Part shown: positions 8,574 to 17,068 of the stretch, one piece after another
How the letters are laid out: each line of letters opens with the position of its first letter
Position numbering within the stretch: position 1 is the first letter of the stretch
Translations under genes and position numbers: made by a program
The notes under the pieces: model-generated
The model's database searches: none
What the model saw: the letters and a program-made list of their open reading frames with translations, nothing else
What the model was told of the DNA's origin: nothing
Assembly (NCBI RefSeq): GCF_015354245.1
Contig: NZ_JADKYZ010000011.1
Location: forward strand, 124,001-188,000
Source of the DNA: Diaphorobacter caeni
GTDB lineage: Bacteria > Pseudomonadota > Gammaproteobacteria > Burkholderiales > Burkholderiaceae_C
Length of the DNA stretch: 64,000 nt
Direction of reading: 5' to 3'

Positions 8574-8930
8574 TCATTGAAACAGGATGATCACCAGGGC
8601 CGCGCCGAGCAGCAACATGCACAGCGTGAGCATGGCGAGGGCCTGGTTGTGCGGCAGTGGCCGTCCCAGTCGCATCGCGATCTCGCACTGTTTCCATTTG
8701 CGGTAGGCCAGCGAGGACAGCAGGATGGAGACGAAGGCGCTCATGGCCGAGTAGATGGCCCAGTGCGGATCGAGTCCATAGATCTGGGCGACCTGTCTGG
8801 TGGCGAGCGATACGGCCAAAAAGGCGAGGGCGGTGCGAATCCAGGCAAGAAAGGTGCGCTCGTTGGCGAGGCTGAACCGGTAGTCGGGCTCGCTTCCCTG
8901 CGAATACCAGGAGGGTCGGTCGTTGTTCAT
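8574..8930 (-). CDS. DUF202 family membrane protein (YidH-like)
   Basis: This 118-residue protein carries the family signature RFSLANERTFLAWIRTALAFLA at about 19-40, followed by two more membrane helices. DUF202 proteins are inner-membrane proteins of unknown function. It is 22 bases after the TauE/SafE exporter gene and 25 bases before a second DUF202 gene. The context suggests a part in envelope handling of the exported anion, but nothing in the sequence shows this directly. Confidence 0.8.
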   Translation of the reverse strand: MNNDRPSWYSQGSEPDYRFSLANERTFLAWIRTALAFLAVSLATRQVAQIYGLDPHWAIYSAMSAFVSILLSSLAYRKWKQCEIAMRLGRPLPHNQALAMLTLCMLLLGAALVIILFQ

Positions 8931-8952
8931 GTCAGAGATGTTTTTTCAGTGG

Positions 8953-9678
8953 CTACAGCGCATCGCGCAGCGACCACAGCAGGAACGCGCTGTTGGATGC
9001 GAGCACCACATAGATGAACACGCGAAAGGCCCGTTGGCTGATGCGCGTGAAGAGCCAGTTTCCGCATGCGACGCCCAGCAGCGCGAGGGGTACCAGACTG
9101 AAGGAGAACAAGATCACGCGCGAGCTGTCCTGCGCGTTGTACAGCTGCATCGCGAGAGACAGTCCGTATGCGAAGACGAAGAAGGCCACCACGGTGGCGC
9201 GCACTACCGCCTTGGGGAGCTGCGCCCCCGCGAAGTACACGAGCAGAGGAACACCGCCCATCCCCACCGCCGAGGTGAAGGCTCCGGCCAGTGCTCCGCA
9301 CATCGCGTCGCGTGAGCGGGTGCGATCAAAGCGCACCTGCATCAGCAGGGCAACCAGAAACACCATCGTGAGCACAGCGATCATGAGCTTGAGCTGCACC
9401 GGCCGCACCAGAAGAATCAGGGCCATGCCGAGCGGCACTCCCACAAGGCCGCTCGCCACCAGCCGCTTGAGCAGCGTGTAGTCCACGTCCCGGCGCACCT
9501 GGGGCATCATCACGATGGACAGAATGACGGCGATGATCAGATTGATCTGCACTGCCGTGATCGGGTCGTGCAGCAGCAGCAGCAGCGGCACGGCGAGTAT
9601 CGAGAATCCGAAGCCGGTGGCCGAATGCAGGCACGAAGCCAGCAGAATGACGAACGCTGAGCTGATGTAGAGCGACAT
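8953..9678 (-). CDS. TauE/SafE family anion exporter
   Basis: The protein has 241 residues from the ATG at 9678 (MSLYISSAFVILLASCLHSATGFG), which places the first membrane helix directly at the N-terminus. Longer in-frame starts exist but add a non-membrane Arg-rich stretch. The repeated half-motifs with GFGFSILAVPLLLLLHDP and GMGGVPLLVYFAGAQLPK are typical of the sulfite/organosulfonate exporter family. It follows a sulfatase gene by 140 bases, so export of sulfate or sulfite freed in the pathway is a sensible inference. Confidence 0.85.
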   Translation of the reverse strand: MSLYISSAFVILLASCLHSATGFGFSILAVPLLLLLHDPITAVQINLIIAVILSIVMMPQVRRDVDYTLLKRLVASGLVGVPLGMALILLVRPVQLKLMIAVLTMVFLVALLMQVRFDRTRSRDAMCGALAGAFTSAVGMGGVPLLVYFAGAQLPKAVVRATVVAFFVFAYGLSLAMQLYNAQDSSRVILFSFSLVPLALLGVACGNWLFTRISQRAFRVFIYVVLASNSAFLLWSLRDAL

Positions 9679-9818
9679 GTTGTGCAAACCTCGTCGAGTG
9701 CGCTGTGACAATGCGGCTTCCATCATGCGCTCAATCGAACGCCGCGTCGCCGCATGAACAGGAGTCCGGTCAGGTGGAGCGCGCTGCCGCAGACACGCGG
9801 CGGCGCGCTCCCGTCGCG

Positions 9819-11282
9819 TCAATCCAGCGTGAACGCCACGCCCGGCACCGGCGTGAAGCCAAGGTCACCCCGGGCGATCACTGCCTCGCGGCCACCGTTC
9901 TCGGCCAGCAGCACGGCCTGGCGCGATTTCGCGCGCGCATCCACGGCGTTCGGGTCGCAGATGGCCCACAGCTTCTCGCGGCATTCCTCGAGCACGGCTT
10001 CATACTTGGGATTGGTGCCGAGGTCGGTCAACTCCTCGGGGTCCGATTCCAGATCGAAAAGCTGCGCGGGGTAGCCCACGTAGTAGACGTACTTGTACTT
10101 GCCGTTGCGGATCATGAAGGCGCCGGTGGCCGAGCCCATGCCGTGGTATTCGACCAGCACGTTGCGATCGGGCACCTGGTCCTGCGCCACATCGAACAAC
10201 GACACGCCGGGATAGCCTTCGCGCAGTTGGGGCTCGTCATTGCCCATCGCGTCCAGAATGAACGGGTAGATGTCCACATGGCTCACCGACGTGTCGATCA
10301 CCTTGTTCTTCGGGATGCCGTCACCTGCGATGATCATCGGCACCGCGGCGGCTTCTTCGAACATGGTGGACTTGCCCCACATGCCGCGGGTTCCGAGGTT
10401 ATCGCCGTGGTCGGAGGTGTAGACGATGCGCGTGCTGTCGGCAAGGCCCGCCTCTTCGAGCGACGTCAGGATCTTGCCGACATTCTCGTCGAGGAACGAG
10501 CACAGGCCGTAGTAGCCGGCGATGGCGCGCTTGACCGCGTCGCGATCGAAGTAATCATCGTAGTTGAAGCTCTTGCGGTAGTCCTGCAGGTAAGGATGGG
10601 TGGGACGCTCGTCCTGCCCGTAGAGCTTGGGCATCGGCAGGTTCTGGTTGTAGTAGCGGTAGTAGTGCTCCGGCGGAGCCGTCAGTGGGAAGTGTGGCGC
10701 GACCAGCGAGACGAAGAGCACCCAGGGCTTGTCGCTCTCGGCCTGCTTCAGTGCGCGTTCGCGCAGCCAGACTTGGGCGCGCGCGGTGATGTCGCGGTCA
10801 TACATGGTGTAGGTGCTTTCGCCCGGCCCTGCGTAGTGCGCCATCTTGTACGCGCCCTTGCGCACCGGCAACTCGCTGCGCACGAGACCCATGAGATCGC
10901 CCTTGCCCTCGAGAATGTGCATGGGCACGATCTCTTCGCTGAATCCGTGGTCCTCACCGGTCTTGCGGAAATGCAGCTTTCCGATGGACACCACGTCATG
11001 GCTGCGTTCGCGCAGATGGTGGTGCCAGCTCGGCACCTCGCCGTCGTAGGCGTCGGCATTGTCCCAGTAGCCCACCTGATGGATGTATTTGCCGACAGCG
11101 AACGACGCGCGTGAGGGAATGCACACGGGGCTGCTGCAATAGGCGGACGAGAAGCGCGTGCCGTTGGCGGCCAGACGATCGAGATTGGGGGTTTGAACGA
11201 TATCGCTTCCATAGCAGCCCAGGGCCTTGATGGAATGCTCATCGGACATGATGACAAGCAGGTTTTGAGGTTTTTGACTCAT
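9819..11282 (-). CDS. type I sulfatase (choline-sulfatase/arylsulfatase family)
   Basis: The protein has 487 residues from the ATG at 11282 (MSQKPQNLLVIMSDEH). The signature C54-I-P-S-R58 (SSPVCIPSRASF) is the type I sulfatase motif, whose Cys is turned into formylglycine by a separate enzyme not seen here. Metal-site motifs are SDEH near the N-terminus and YTSDHGDNLGTRGMWGK further on. There is no signal peptide, so the enzyme is cytoplasmic and the sulfate ester must be imported first. Phosphonate monoester hydrolases share this fold and motif and are the main alternative. It lies 96 bases after the GMC oxidoreductase gene. Confidence 0.85.
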   Translation of the reverse strand: MSQKPQNLLVIMSDEHSIKALGCYGSDIVQTPNLDRLAANGTRFSSAYCSSPVCIPSRASFAVGKYIHQVGYWDNADAYDGEVPSWHHHLRERSHDVVSIGKLHFRKTGEDHGFSEEIVPMHILEGKGDLMGLVRSELPVRKGAYKMAHYAGPGESTYTMYDRDITARAQVWLRERALKQAESDKPWVLFVSLVAPHFPLTAPPEHYYRYYNQNLPMPKLYGQDERPTHPYLQDYRKSFNYDDYFDRDAVKRAIAGYYGLCSFLDENVGKILTSLEEAGLADSTRIVYTSDHGDNLGTRGMWGKSTMFEEAAAVPMIIAGDGIPKNKVIDTSVSHVDIYPFILDAMGNDEPQLREGYPGVSLFDVAQDQVPDRNVLVEYHGMGSATGAFMIRNGKYKYVYYVGYPAQLFDLESDPEELTDLGTNPKYEAVLEECREKLWAICDPNAVDARAKSRQAVLLAENGGREAVIARGDLGFTPVPGVAFTLD

Positions 11283-11378
11283 GACGACTCCAGTGTTTTC
11301 GTGAGGTGAATGGCGCGGGCGCATCGACGATGCGCACCGATGGGAAAGTGTTGTTGTGTCCGCTGGTGTGATGTGGCG

Positions 11379-12980
11379 TCAGGCGCGCCGGCGTTCGGCC
11401 TTGATGAGATCGGCGGCTTTCTCGCCGATGACGATCGAGCCCGCGTTCGTGTTGCCCGAGAGCAGCAGCGGCATGATCGACGCGTCGGCCACGCGCAGCC
11501 CCTGCACGCCGCGCACGCGCAGCTGCGGATCGACGACGGAGGAGGCGTCCGAGCCCATGCGGCAGGTGCCCACGGGATGGAAGATCGTCGTCGCGTATTC
11601 GCGGATGAAGCCCAGCACCTCGTCATCGGAATCGATGTGAAATCCAGGGCGATACTCGTCGGCCACGTAGGGCTGCATGGCGCGCGAACGCGCGATCTGC
11701 CGCGCCATGCGCACGCCGGCGATCATGGTCTGTTCATCGTGCTCGGTGGAGAGGTAGTTGAATCTGGCCCAGGGCGACGCGAAGGGGTCGGTGGAGCGCA
11801 GCTTCACCTCGCCTCGGCTAGAGGGCTGCAGCTGGCATACCGACATCGTGAAACCGGAGAAGTCATGTGGCTTGCCGGCGGTCATGTCGGCACTGATGGT
11901 GCCGAAGTGGAACTGGATGTCCGGCGTCCCGAGCGACTGCTTCGAGCGCGCGAACATGCCGCCAAGCTGAATCCCCGCAGCCACGGGACCGGCCTTGCGG
12001 AACATCCAGCGCATGCCGATGCGCATCTGGCCGAACCAGGTGCGGATGTCGTCATTGGTCGTGATCGGCTTGGTGCACTTGTAGATCAGGCGCGACTGCA
12101 GATGGTCCTGCAGGTTCTTGCCGACTTCCGGGAGATCGTGCACCACGTCGACTCCCTTGGCCTGCAGCGCCAGTGCGTCGCCCACGCCGGAGAGCATCAG
12201 CAACTGCGGAGTCTGCAGCGCTCCGGCGCTGAGGATCACCTCCTGCTTGCAGCGTGCTTCCTTCACCAGCCCTGCCTGACGGTAGCGCACGCCCACCGCG
12301 CGCTTGTTCTCGAAGATGACGGACATGGCCTGTGCATCGGTGGCCACCTGCAGGTTGTCCCCCGCGATGCCCGAGCGCAGATAGGCCTTGGCCGAAGAAC
12401 AGCGCAGGCCATTGCGCGTGGTGAGCTGGAAGTAGCCCGCGCCTTCCTGCTTTGCGCCGTTGAAATCGTTGGTGCGGGGAACTCCGATCTCGTTGGCGGC
12501 GCCGATGAAGGCCTCCACCAGTTCGTGCTTGTCGCGGATGTTGGAGACCGTCAGCGGACCGCTGCCGCCATGCAGCGAGCATTCGCCACGCTCGTTGCCC
12601 TCGGAGCGCTTGAAGTAGGGCAGGATGTCCTTCCAGCCCCAGCCAGGATTGCCGAGCGCTTCCCACTTGTCGAAATCCTGCGCCTGACCGCGGATGTAGA
12701 CCAGGCCATTGATCGAGCTGGAGCCGCCGAGCGTGCGTCCGCGCGGCTGGTAGATCTCGCGGTCGTTCAGATGCGGCTCGGGCTCGGACTTGAACTGCCA
12801 GTTCAATTCCGGATTGAACATGGTCTTGCCGTAGCCGATCGGGATGTGGATCCAGATGTTCTTGTCGGCGGGGCCTGCCTCCAGCAACAGCACGGAGGTG
12901 GTCTTGTCCTGCGCAAGACGTGCCGCCACCGCACAGCCCGCGGAGCCGGCGCCGACGACGATGTAGTCGAAATTTTGCAT
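11379..12980 (-). CDS. GMC family FAD-dependent alcohol dehydrogenase (choline dehydrogenase-like)
   Basis: This 533-residue protein opens with the FAD-binding motif DYIVVGAGSAGCAVAARL. GRTLGGSSSINGLVYIRG is the first GMC signature. The C-terminus carries FHPVGTCRMGSD with the catalytic His and SGNTNAGSIVIGEKAADLI with the second active-site residue as Asn. Such enzymes oxidise primary alcohols, choline among them, to aldehydes. The gene starts 11 bases after the reductase gene and precedes the sulfatase. The order suggests oxidation of the alcohol released by the sulfatase, with the aldehyde passed to the dehydrogenase at the head of the operon. Confidence 0.88.
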   Translation of the reverse strand: MQNFDYIVVGAGSAGCAVAARLAQDKTTSVLLLEAGPADKNIWIHIPIGYGKTMFNPELNWQFKSEPEPHLNDREIYQPRGRTLGGSSSINGLVYIRGQAQDFDKWEALGNPGWGWKDILPYFKRSEGNERGECSLHGGSGPLTVSNIRDKHELVEAFIGAANEIGVPRTNDFNGAKQEGAGYFQLTTRNGLRCSSAKAYLRSGIAGDNLQVATDAQAMSVIFENKRAVGVRYRQAGLVKEARCKQEVILSAGALQTPQLLMLSGVGDALALQAKGVDVVHDLPEVGKNLQDHLQSRLIYKCTKPITTNDDIRTWFGQMRIGMRWMFRKAGPVAAGIQLGGMFARSKQSLGTPDIQFHFGTISADMTAGKPHDFSGFTMSVCQLQPSSRGEVKLRSTDPFASPWARFNYLSTEHDEQTMIAGVRMARQIARSRAMQPYVADEYRPGFHIDSDDEVLGFIREYATTIFHPVGTCRMGSDASSVVDPQLRVRGVQGLRVADASIMPLLLSGNTNAGSIVIGEKAADLIKAERRRA

Positions 12981-12991
12981 GATTGTCCCGT

Positions 12992-13945
12992 TCAGATTTC
13001 AAGCGCCATCGGGCCCTGCGCCACGCGTGCGCAGCACAGCAGCACCTGACTTGCGCGCTCCTCGTCGCCCAGCAGGTAGTCGTTGTGTTCCGGCGTGCCC
13101 GCGCTGTAGGCGGTCTTGCAGGCACCGCAGACTCCCGCTTCGCAGGAGGATTCGCAGGTGATTCCCGCGTTGCGCAGCGCATCGAGCATCGTCTGGCCGG
13201 CCTCGATCGGCACGACCTTGTTCGAGCGCGTCAGATGCAGCTCGCTTGCGCCCGCGCTGAGCGCTGCCGCAGAGGCCTTGGGCGGCTCCGCGCCGAAGTA
13301 CTCGAAGTGCACGGCATCGTTCGGCCAGTGGGCCGTGGCGTCGCGGATCGCGGACATGAAGCCGCCCGGGCCGCAGAAGTACACATGCTTGCCGTCTTCG
13401 TGACGGGCCAGCAGCGATGCGATGTCGAGCCCCTTGGCCGGATCGCCGCCGTCGTGATGGACCGTCACGCGCTCGGAAGACGATGCGCCGTCAAGGCGCC
13501 GGCGAAACGCCGTGCGGTCCTCGTCACGCGTGCAGTAGTGCATCTCGAAGGATTCGCCGCGCGCGGCCAGCGTCTCCATCATCGCGAGGATCGGAGTGAT
13601 GCCGATGCCACCGGCAAGCAGCACCGAATGGCGTGCGCCGGACTGTATCGCAAAGAAGTTGTGCGGCTCGGAGACCTCGATCCAGTCTCCGGCGTGCACC
13701 TTCTCGTGCATCGCCTTCGATCCTCCGCGACCGCCCGGTGCGTTGAGCACGGCGATGCGGTAGCAGTCCACATCCGTGGGCGAGTTGCACAGTGAATAGC
13801 GGCGCGAGAGGCCGCCGGGGATCTTCACATCAATATGCGCGCCCGCCTCGAAACGCGGCAGCGCGCGATTCGCAGGATCCACCAACTCATACGACAAGAT
13901 TCCCTCGGCCTCGTGGGTCACCGAACGGACACGCAGTTTCAACAT
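12992..13945 (-). CDS. PDR/VanB-type oxygenase reductase
   Basis: This 317-residue protein has a flavin domain (RRYSLCN at 48-54), an NAD domain (GGIGITPIL at 112-120; YFCGPGGFM at 189-197) and a C-terminal plant-type [2Fe-2S] ferredoxin. Cys 268, 273 and 276 plus 304 or 305 are the cluster candidates. This domain order defines class IA reductases such as phthalate dioxygenase reductase and VanB. It lies 17 bases after the Rieske oxygenase gene and should supply it with electrons from NADH. Confidence 0.92.
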   Translation of the reverse strand: MLKLRVRSVTHEAEGILSYELVDPANRALPRFEAGAHIDVKIPGGLSRRYSLCNSPTDVDCYRIAVLNAPGGRGGSKAMHEKVHAGDWIEVSEPHNFFAIQSGARHSVLLAGGIGITPILAMMETLAARGESFEMHYCTRDEDRTAFRRRLDGASSSERVTVHHDGGDPAKGLDIASLLARHEDGKHVYFCGPGGFMSAIRDATAHWPNDAVHFEYFGAEPPKASAAALSAGASELHLTRSNKVVPIEAGQTMLDALRNAGITCESSCEAGVCGACKTAYSAGTPEHNDYLLGDEERASQVLLCCARVAQGPMALEI

Positions 13946-13962
13946 GATGATCCCCTTGTGCC

Positions 13963-15375
13963 TCAGGCGTTGCCCAGTTCGGCGGCGGACTCTTCGCGCG
14001 CGTCGATCACATCGAGCTGGCTGCGAATGTGCGCATCGCGTTCCGCTGCACTCGGCAACGCATCGGCGGAGCGCATCACCGCGATGACCTTCTTGCCGAT
14101 GTCCAGCAGCAGCTTGCGGTCTTCCTCGCGCGAGAGCTCGGGGATGTCGAGCACGCTGTCCTGCGAGTAGAGCGGAAGTGTCTTTCCAGCGGCGGTCAGC
14201 GCGTCATACAGCGCGTTGGCCGGAGCCTTGCCGCGCACCATGTCGCGTAGCAGTTTGCGGCACATGAAGACGCCGATGTCCGAGCTGCCGGGGTTTTCGG
14301 CGCCATGCACGGCGATCCGGCCCTGGCTGACGATGGCCTCCCAGTCGCCGGGCGCGCGCTGGCCTTCTTCGTAGCTGCGGTCACCGACCTGTCCTTCCAG
14401 AAAGTCGATCTTGTCCACGCCACAGCCCGACTCGTCGCCGAGACCATCCGGGTCGACCGTGTCATTGAAATGTCGCCAGCCCAGAATCATCATGTGGTTG
14501 TCGTCGATCGGGACATTCCAGCGCGTGCAGCCCGAGTTGCCGTGGCGCTCGCGCGCGGCGGTGGGCATGAGCGAGCCGATCTGCAGATAGTTGGGGAACA
14601 CCATCTCGGTGATGCGCGACCAGACCTTGTTGTCCGGCAGTCGGCGATTGGCGCTGAAAATGCAGCCGTGGCCATTGCGCGTGGGCTCCCAGTGCATGAC
14701 CGGCATGTCGCCGAAGCCCTCGAGCGAGACGCCCGCGGCGGTTTCGGCGTCCACTCCCTCGACCACCATCTTGTTGTGCAGCACGGCCGTGTGCATGTGG
14801 TCCATGATGTTCTCGTAGACCTGCAGCCAGTTGCATGGATAGATGTTCGAGAACGGCACCAGCTTGTTGTCCTCCGGGAAACCGTAGCTGTCGAACTCGG
14901 GGAAGGGCGGCTGCTCTTCCACGGGTCCCATGTAGGCGAACACCAGACCATTGCGCTCGAAGGCCGGGTAGGCGCCCTGGGTGACCGTCGCCTTCAGGCG
15001 CGTCGCATCGTGTTCGCAGGGTGCATCGAGCAGTGTGCCGTCCACGTCGAAATGCCAGCCGTGGTAGCAGCAGCGGATGCCCTTCTCGGAGACGATGGCG
15101 TATTCCAGCGATGCGCCGCGATGGGCGCACTGGCGATGCATCACCCCGATGTTGCCGCTCTTGTCGCGGAAGGCCACCAGGTTTTCGCCCATGATGCGGA
15201 TGGCCTTGGGCACGTCCGTGAGTTCTTCGGACAGGCATACGGGCTGCCAGTAGCGTCGCATCAGCTCGCCCATCGGCGTGCCAGCGTCGGTGCTGGTCAG
15301 CTCCAGATCGGGAGCGGGGCGCACGCGCTTGTGATAACCGCTGTAGCGCTTGGCCTGGGTTGCGTTCGTGGTCAT
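13963..15375 (-). CDS. Rieske non-heme iron oxygenase, alpha subunit (phthalate dioxygenase/VanA type)
   Basis: This 470-residue protein has Rieske cluster ligands C83-x-H85 and C102-x2-H105 (RQCAHRG, RCCYHGWHFD). The mononuclear iron site is in YENIMDHMHTAVLH. The opening GTPMGELMRRYWQPV is typical of the phthalate 4,5-dioxygenase branch, which works as an alpha-only oligomer with a VanB-type reductase, as found next door. Members hydroxylate aromatic rings or remove O- or N-methyl groups. A good ribosome site (AAGGAGAT) precedes the start. The substrate is unknown. Confidence 0.92.
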   Translation of the reverse strand: MTTNATQAKRYSGYHKRVRPAPDLELTSTDAGTPMGELMRRYWQPVCLSEELTDVPKAIRIMGENLVAFRDKSGNIGVMHRQCAHRGASLEYAIVSEKGIRCCYHGWHFDVDGTLLDAPCEHDATRLKATVTQGAYPAFERNGLVFAYMGPVEEQPPFPEFDSYGFPEDNKLVPFSNIYPCNWLQVYENIMDHMHTAVLHNKMVVEGVDAETAAGVSLEGFGDMPVMHWEPTRNGHGCIFSANRRLPDNKVWSRITEMVFPNYLQIGSLMPTAARERHGNSGCTRWNVPIDDNHMMILGWRHFNDTVDPDGLGDESGCGVDKIDFLEGQVGDRSYEEGQRAPGDWEAIVSQGRIAVHGAENPGSSDIGVFMCRKLLRDMVRGKAPANALYDALTAAGKTLPLYSQDSVLDIPELSREEDRKLLLDIGKKVIAVMRSADALPSAAERDAHIRSQLDVIDAREESAAELGNA

Positions 15376-15408
15376 GGTTTTATCTCCTTCAATGCAATTG
15401 GCTTGTTT

Positions 15409-16860
15409 TCAAACTTGGCTGTTGGACTGACTGATGAATTTCAGGTGCTGGTAGGCGTCGAGCCCCTCCGGACCGCCTTCGTATCCGAGGCCGCTGTCTT
15501 TCAAGCCGCCAATGGGTGCGTCGGCCAGCGACGGCGTGAAGCTGTTGATGCCCACCCAGCCCGCTTCGATGCGTTCGGAGAACTCGGCGGCGCGCGCCAT
15601 CCGGTTGGTGAAGGCGTAGGCGGCCAGGCCGAACTCGACGCTGTTGGCCTTGGCGAGACCGTCTTCCATGTCGCTGAAAGTCATGATCGGGGCGACCGGG
15701 CAGAACGGCTCCTCCGAGAGAATCGAGGCCTGCTCGCTCAGGTCGGTCAGCACGGTCGGCAGGTAGAAGTTGCCGACCTGACCCATCGCCTCGCCACCCG
15801 TCATCACCTTGGCTCCGCAGCCGTGCGCCTGTTCCACGAAATGACGGGCGGCGGCCAGACGCCGCTTGTTGTTGAGCGGCCCCATCTGCACGCCAGCGTC
15901 CATGCCGTTGCCGACCTTCAGCGCCTTGGTGAATTCGACGAATTTGTCGATGAATGCCGGCGCGACGCTTTCCTGCACATAGAAGCGGCTGGGCGACAGG
16001 CATACCTGGCCCGCATTGCGGAACTTGAACCCCACACAGGCGCGGGCGGCCTTCTCGATGTCGACGTCGTCAAAGATCAGCACGGGGGCGTGGCCGCCGA
16101 GCTCCATCGTCGCGGGTTTGAGGAATTCCCCTGCCTGACGGGCCAGCAGCTTGCCCACTGGCACTGAGCCGGTGAACGAAATCTTGCGGATCACGGGAGA
16201 GGCGATCAGCTTCTGCGAGATCTGTGCAGGCACTCCGAACAGCAGATTCAACACGCCCGATGGCACGCCAGCATCGACGAAGGCACGCACCAGCTCGACG
16301 CAGACGGCGGGAGTTTCTTCGGCTGGCTTGAGCACCACCGTACATCCCGCAGCCAGAGCGGCCGCCACCTTGCGCGCGGCAAGAAACGCGGGGAAATTCC
16401 AGGGAGCGAAGGCGGCGACGGGGCCGATGGGGCGGCGCACCGAGGCCTGCATCAACAGGTGCGCACGCGGAGGAAGAATCCGCCCGTAGGCGCGCTTGCA
16501 TTCTTCGGCGCAATACACGATGCCTTCGATCACCCGATCGATCTCGCCCTGCGAATCAGCCAGCGGTTTGCCGTTCTCGAGCGTGAGCACGGCCGCCAGG
16601 TGATCGCGACGCTGGTCGATCAGAGCTGCCGCGCGCTTGAGAATGACCTCGCGCTCCCAGGCGCTGGTCTGCGACCAGGTGCGGAATGCCGCATCGGCTG
16701 CCGCGATCGCGTCATCGATGTCCTGCTCCGTCGCGACAGGCAGCAGTCCGATGACCACGTCCGTTGCGGGATTCACCACAGGCACGGTGTCGCGGCCTTC
16801 CACGCCGCGCCATTCGCCGCCGACCAGCAAACTCAGCCCTTGGGGGTAGGGATGATTCAT
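15409..16860 (-). CDS. NAD(P)-dependent aldehyde dehydrogenase, succinate-semialdehyde dehydrogenase-like
   Basis: This 483-residue member of the aldehyde dehydrogenase superfamily shows N155 in PWNFP, K178 in LKPAE, general base E253 in MELGGHAP and nucleophile C287 in NAGQVCLSP. Overall it resembles GabD-type enzymes (RRPIGPVAAFAPWNFP). It is the first gene of the minus-strand operon with oxygenase, reductase, GMC dehydrogenase and sulfatase, and likely oxidises the aldehyde made by the GMC enzyme. The ribosome site is GAAGGAATA. The 15-base putative operator lies about 100 bases upstream. Confidence 0.9.
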   Translation of the reverse strand: MNHPYPQGLSLLVGGEWRGVEGRDTVPVVNPATDVVIGLLPVATEQDIDDAIAAADAAFRTWSQTSAWEREVILKRAAALIDQRRDHLAAVLTLENGKPLADSQGEIDRVIEGIVYCAEECKRAYGRILPPRAHLLMQASVRRPIGPVAAFAPWNFPAFLAARKVAAALAAGCTVVLKPAEETPAVCVELVRAFVDAGVPSGVLNLLFGVPAQISQKLIASPVIRKISFTGSVPVGKLLARQAGEFLKPATMELGGHAPVLIFDDVDIEKAARACVGFKFRNAGQVCLSPSRFYVQESVAPAFIDKFVEFTKALKVGNGMDAGVQMGPLNNKRRLAAARHFVEQAHGCGAKVMTGGEAMGQVGNFYLPTVLTDLSEQASILSEEPFCPVAPIMTFSDMEDGLAKANSVEFGLAAYAFTNRMARAAEFSERIEAGWVGINSFTPSLADAPIGGLKDSGLGYEGGPEGLDAYQHLKFISQSNSQV

Positions 16861-16961
16861 TTGATATTCCTTCTCACTCTTGCCGCGCGGCCCTTCCGCA
16901 CGATCGTTCTGGAGCTTGCGGACCTCTGCGAAAAAGGCTTGATGAAGCTCAAGTGAGATAG

Positions 16962-16976
16962 AACTATATAGGACTA
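16962..16976 (-). promoter_or_regulatory. putative operator, second copy of the 15-base site
   Basis: AACTATATAGGACTA exactly repeats bases 8164-8178. It lies 102 bases upstream of the aldehyde dehydrogenase start, in the intergenic space that should hold the promoter of the oxygenase/sulfatase operon. The GntR protein at 5743-6531 is the most likely binder. Confidence 0.6.
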
Positions 16977-16990
16977 TAGATTTATAGAAA

Positions 16991-17008
16991 CATAGGGAAT
17001 GCCCTATG
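16991..17008. promoter_or_regulatory. inverted repeat with 7-base arms
   Basis: CATAGGG and CCCTATG are perfect arms separated by four bases. The element lies just upstream of the 15-base site, between the LysR gene end and the aldehyde dehydrogenase start. It has no T-run on either side, so an operator is more likely than a terminator. Confidence 0.4.
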
Positions 17009-17068
17009 TCGCCTGGATTGGGCGTTTGACGAAGGAAGAAGGCGGGGAGAGGAGGGCTGGCTGACCCG

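Noticed and set aside
14305-16167. Long plus-strand open frame opposite the Rieske and aldehyde dehydrogenase genes
   Set aside because: It is antisense to two clearly homologous genes, has Arg/His/Val-rich composition typical of GC-rich shadow frames, and shows no family motif. Similar frames opposite the TonB receptor (22747-24729), amidohydrolase (31115-33058), B12 operon (45830-48103) and permease (56658-58907) were dismissed for the same reason.
9819-16860. Reading the operon as choline-O-sulfate to betaine to dimethylglycine
   Set aside because: Sulfatase, GMC enzyme, aldehyde dehydrogenase and Rieske pair would fit on paper. However, the aldehyde dehydrogenase looks like the succinate-semialdehyde type, the Rieske subunit looks like the phthalate/VanA branch, and no later betaine genes are present. 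It is kept only as something to test.
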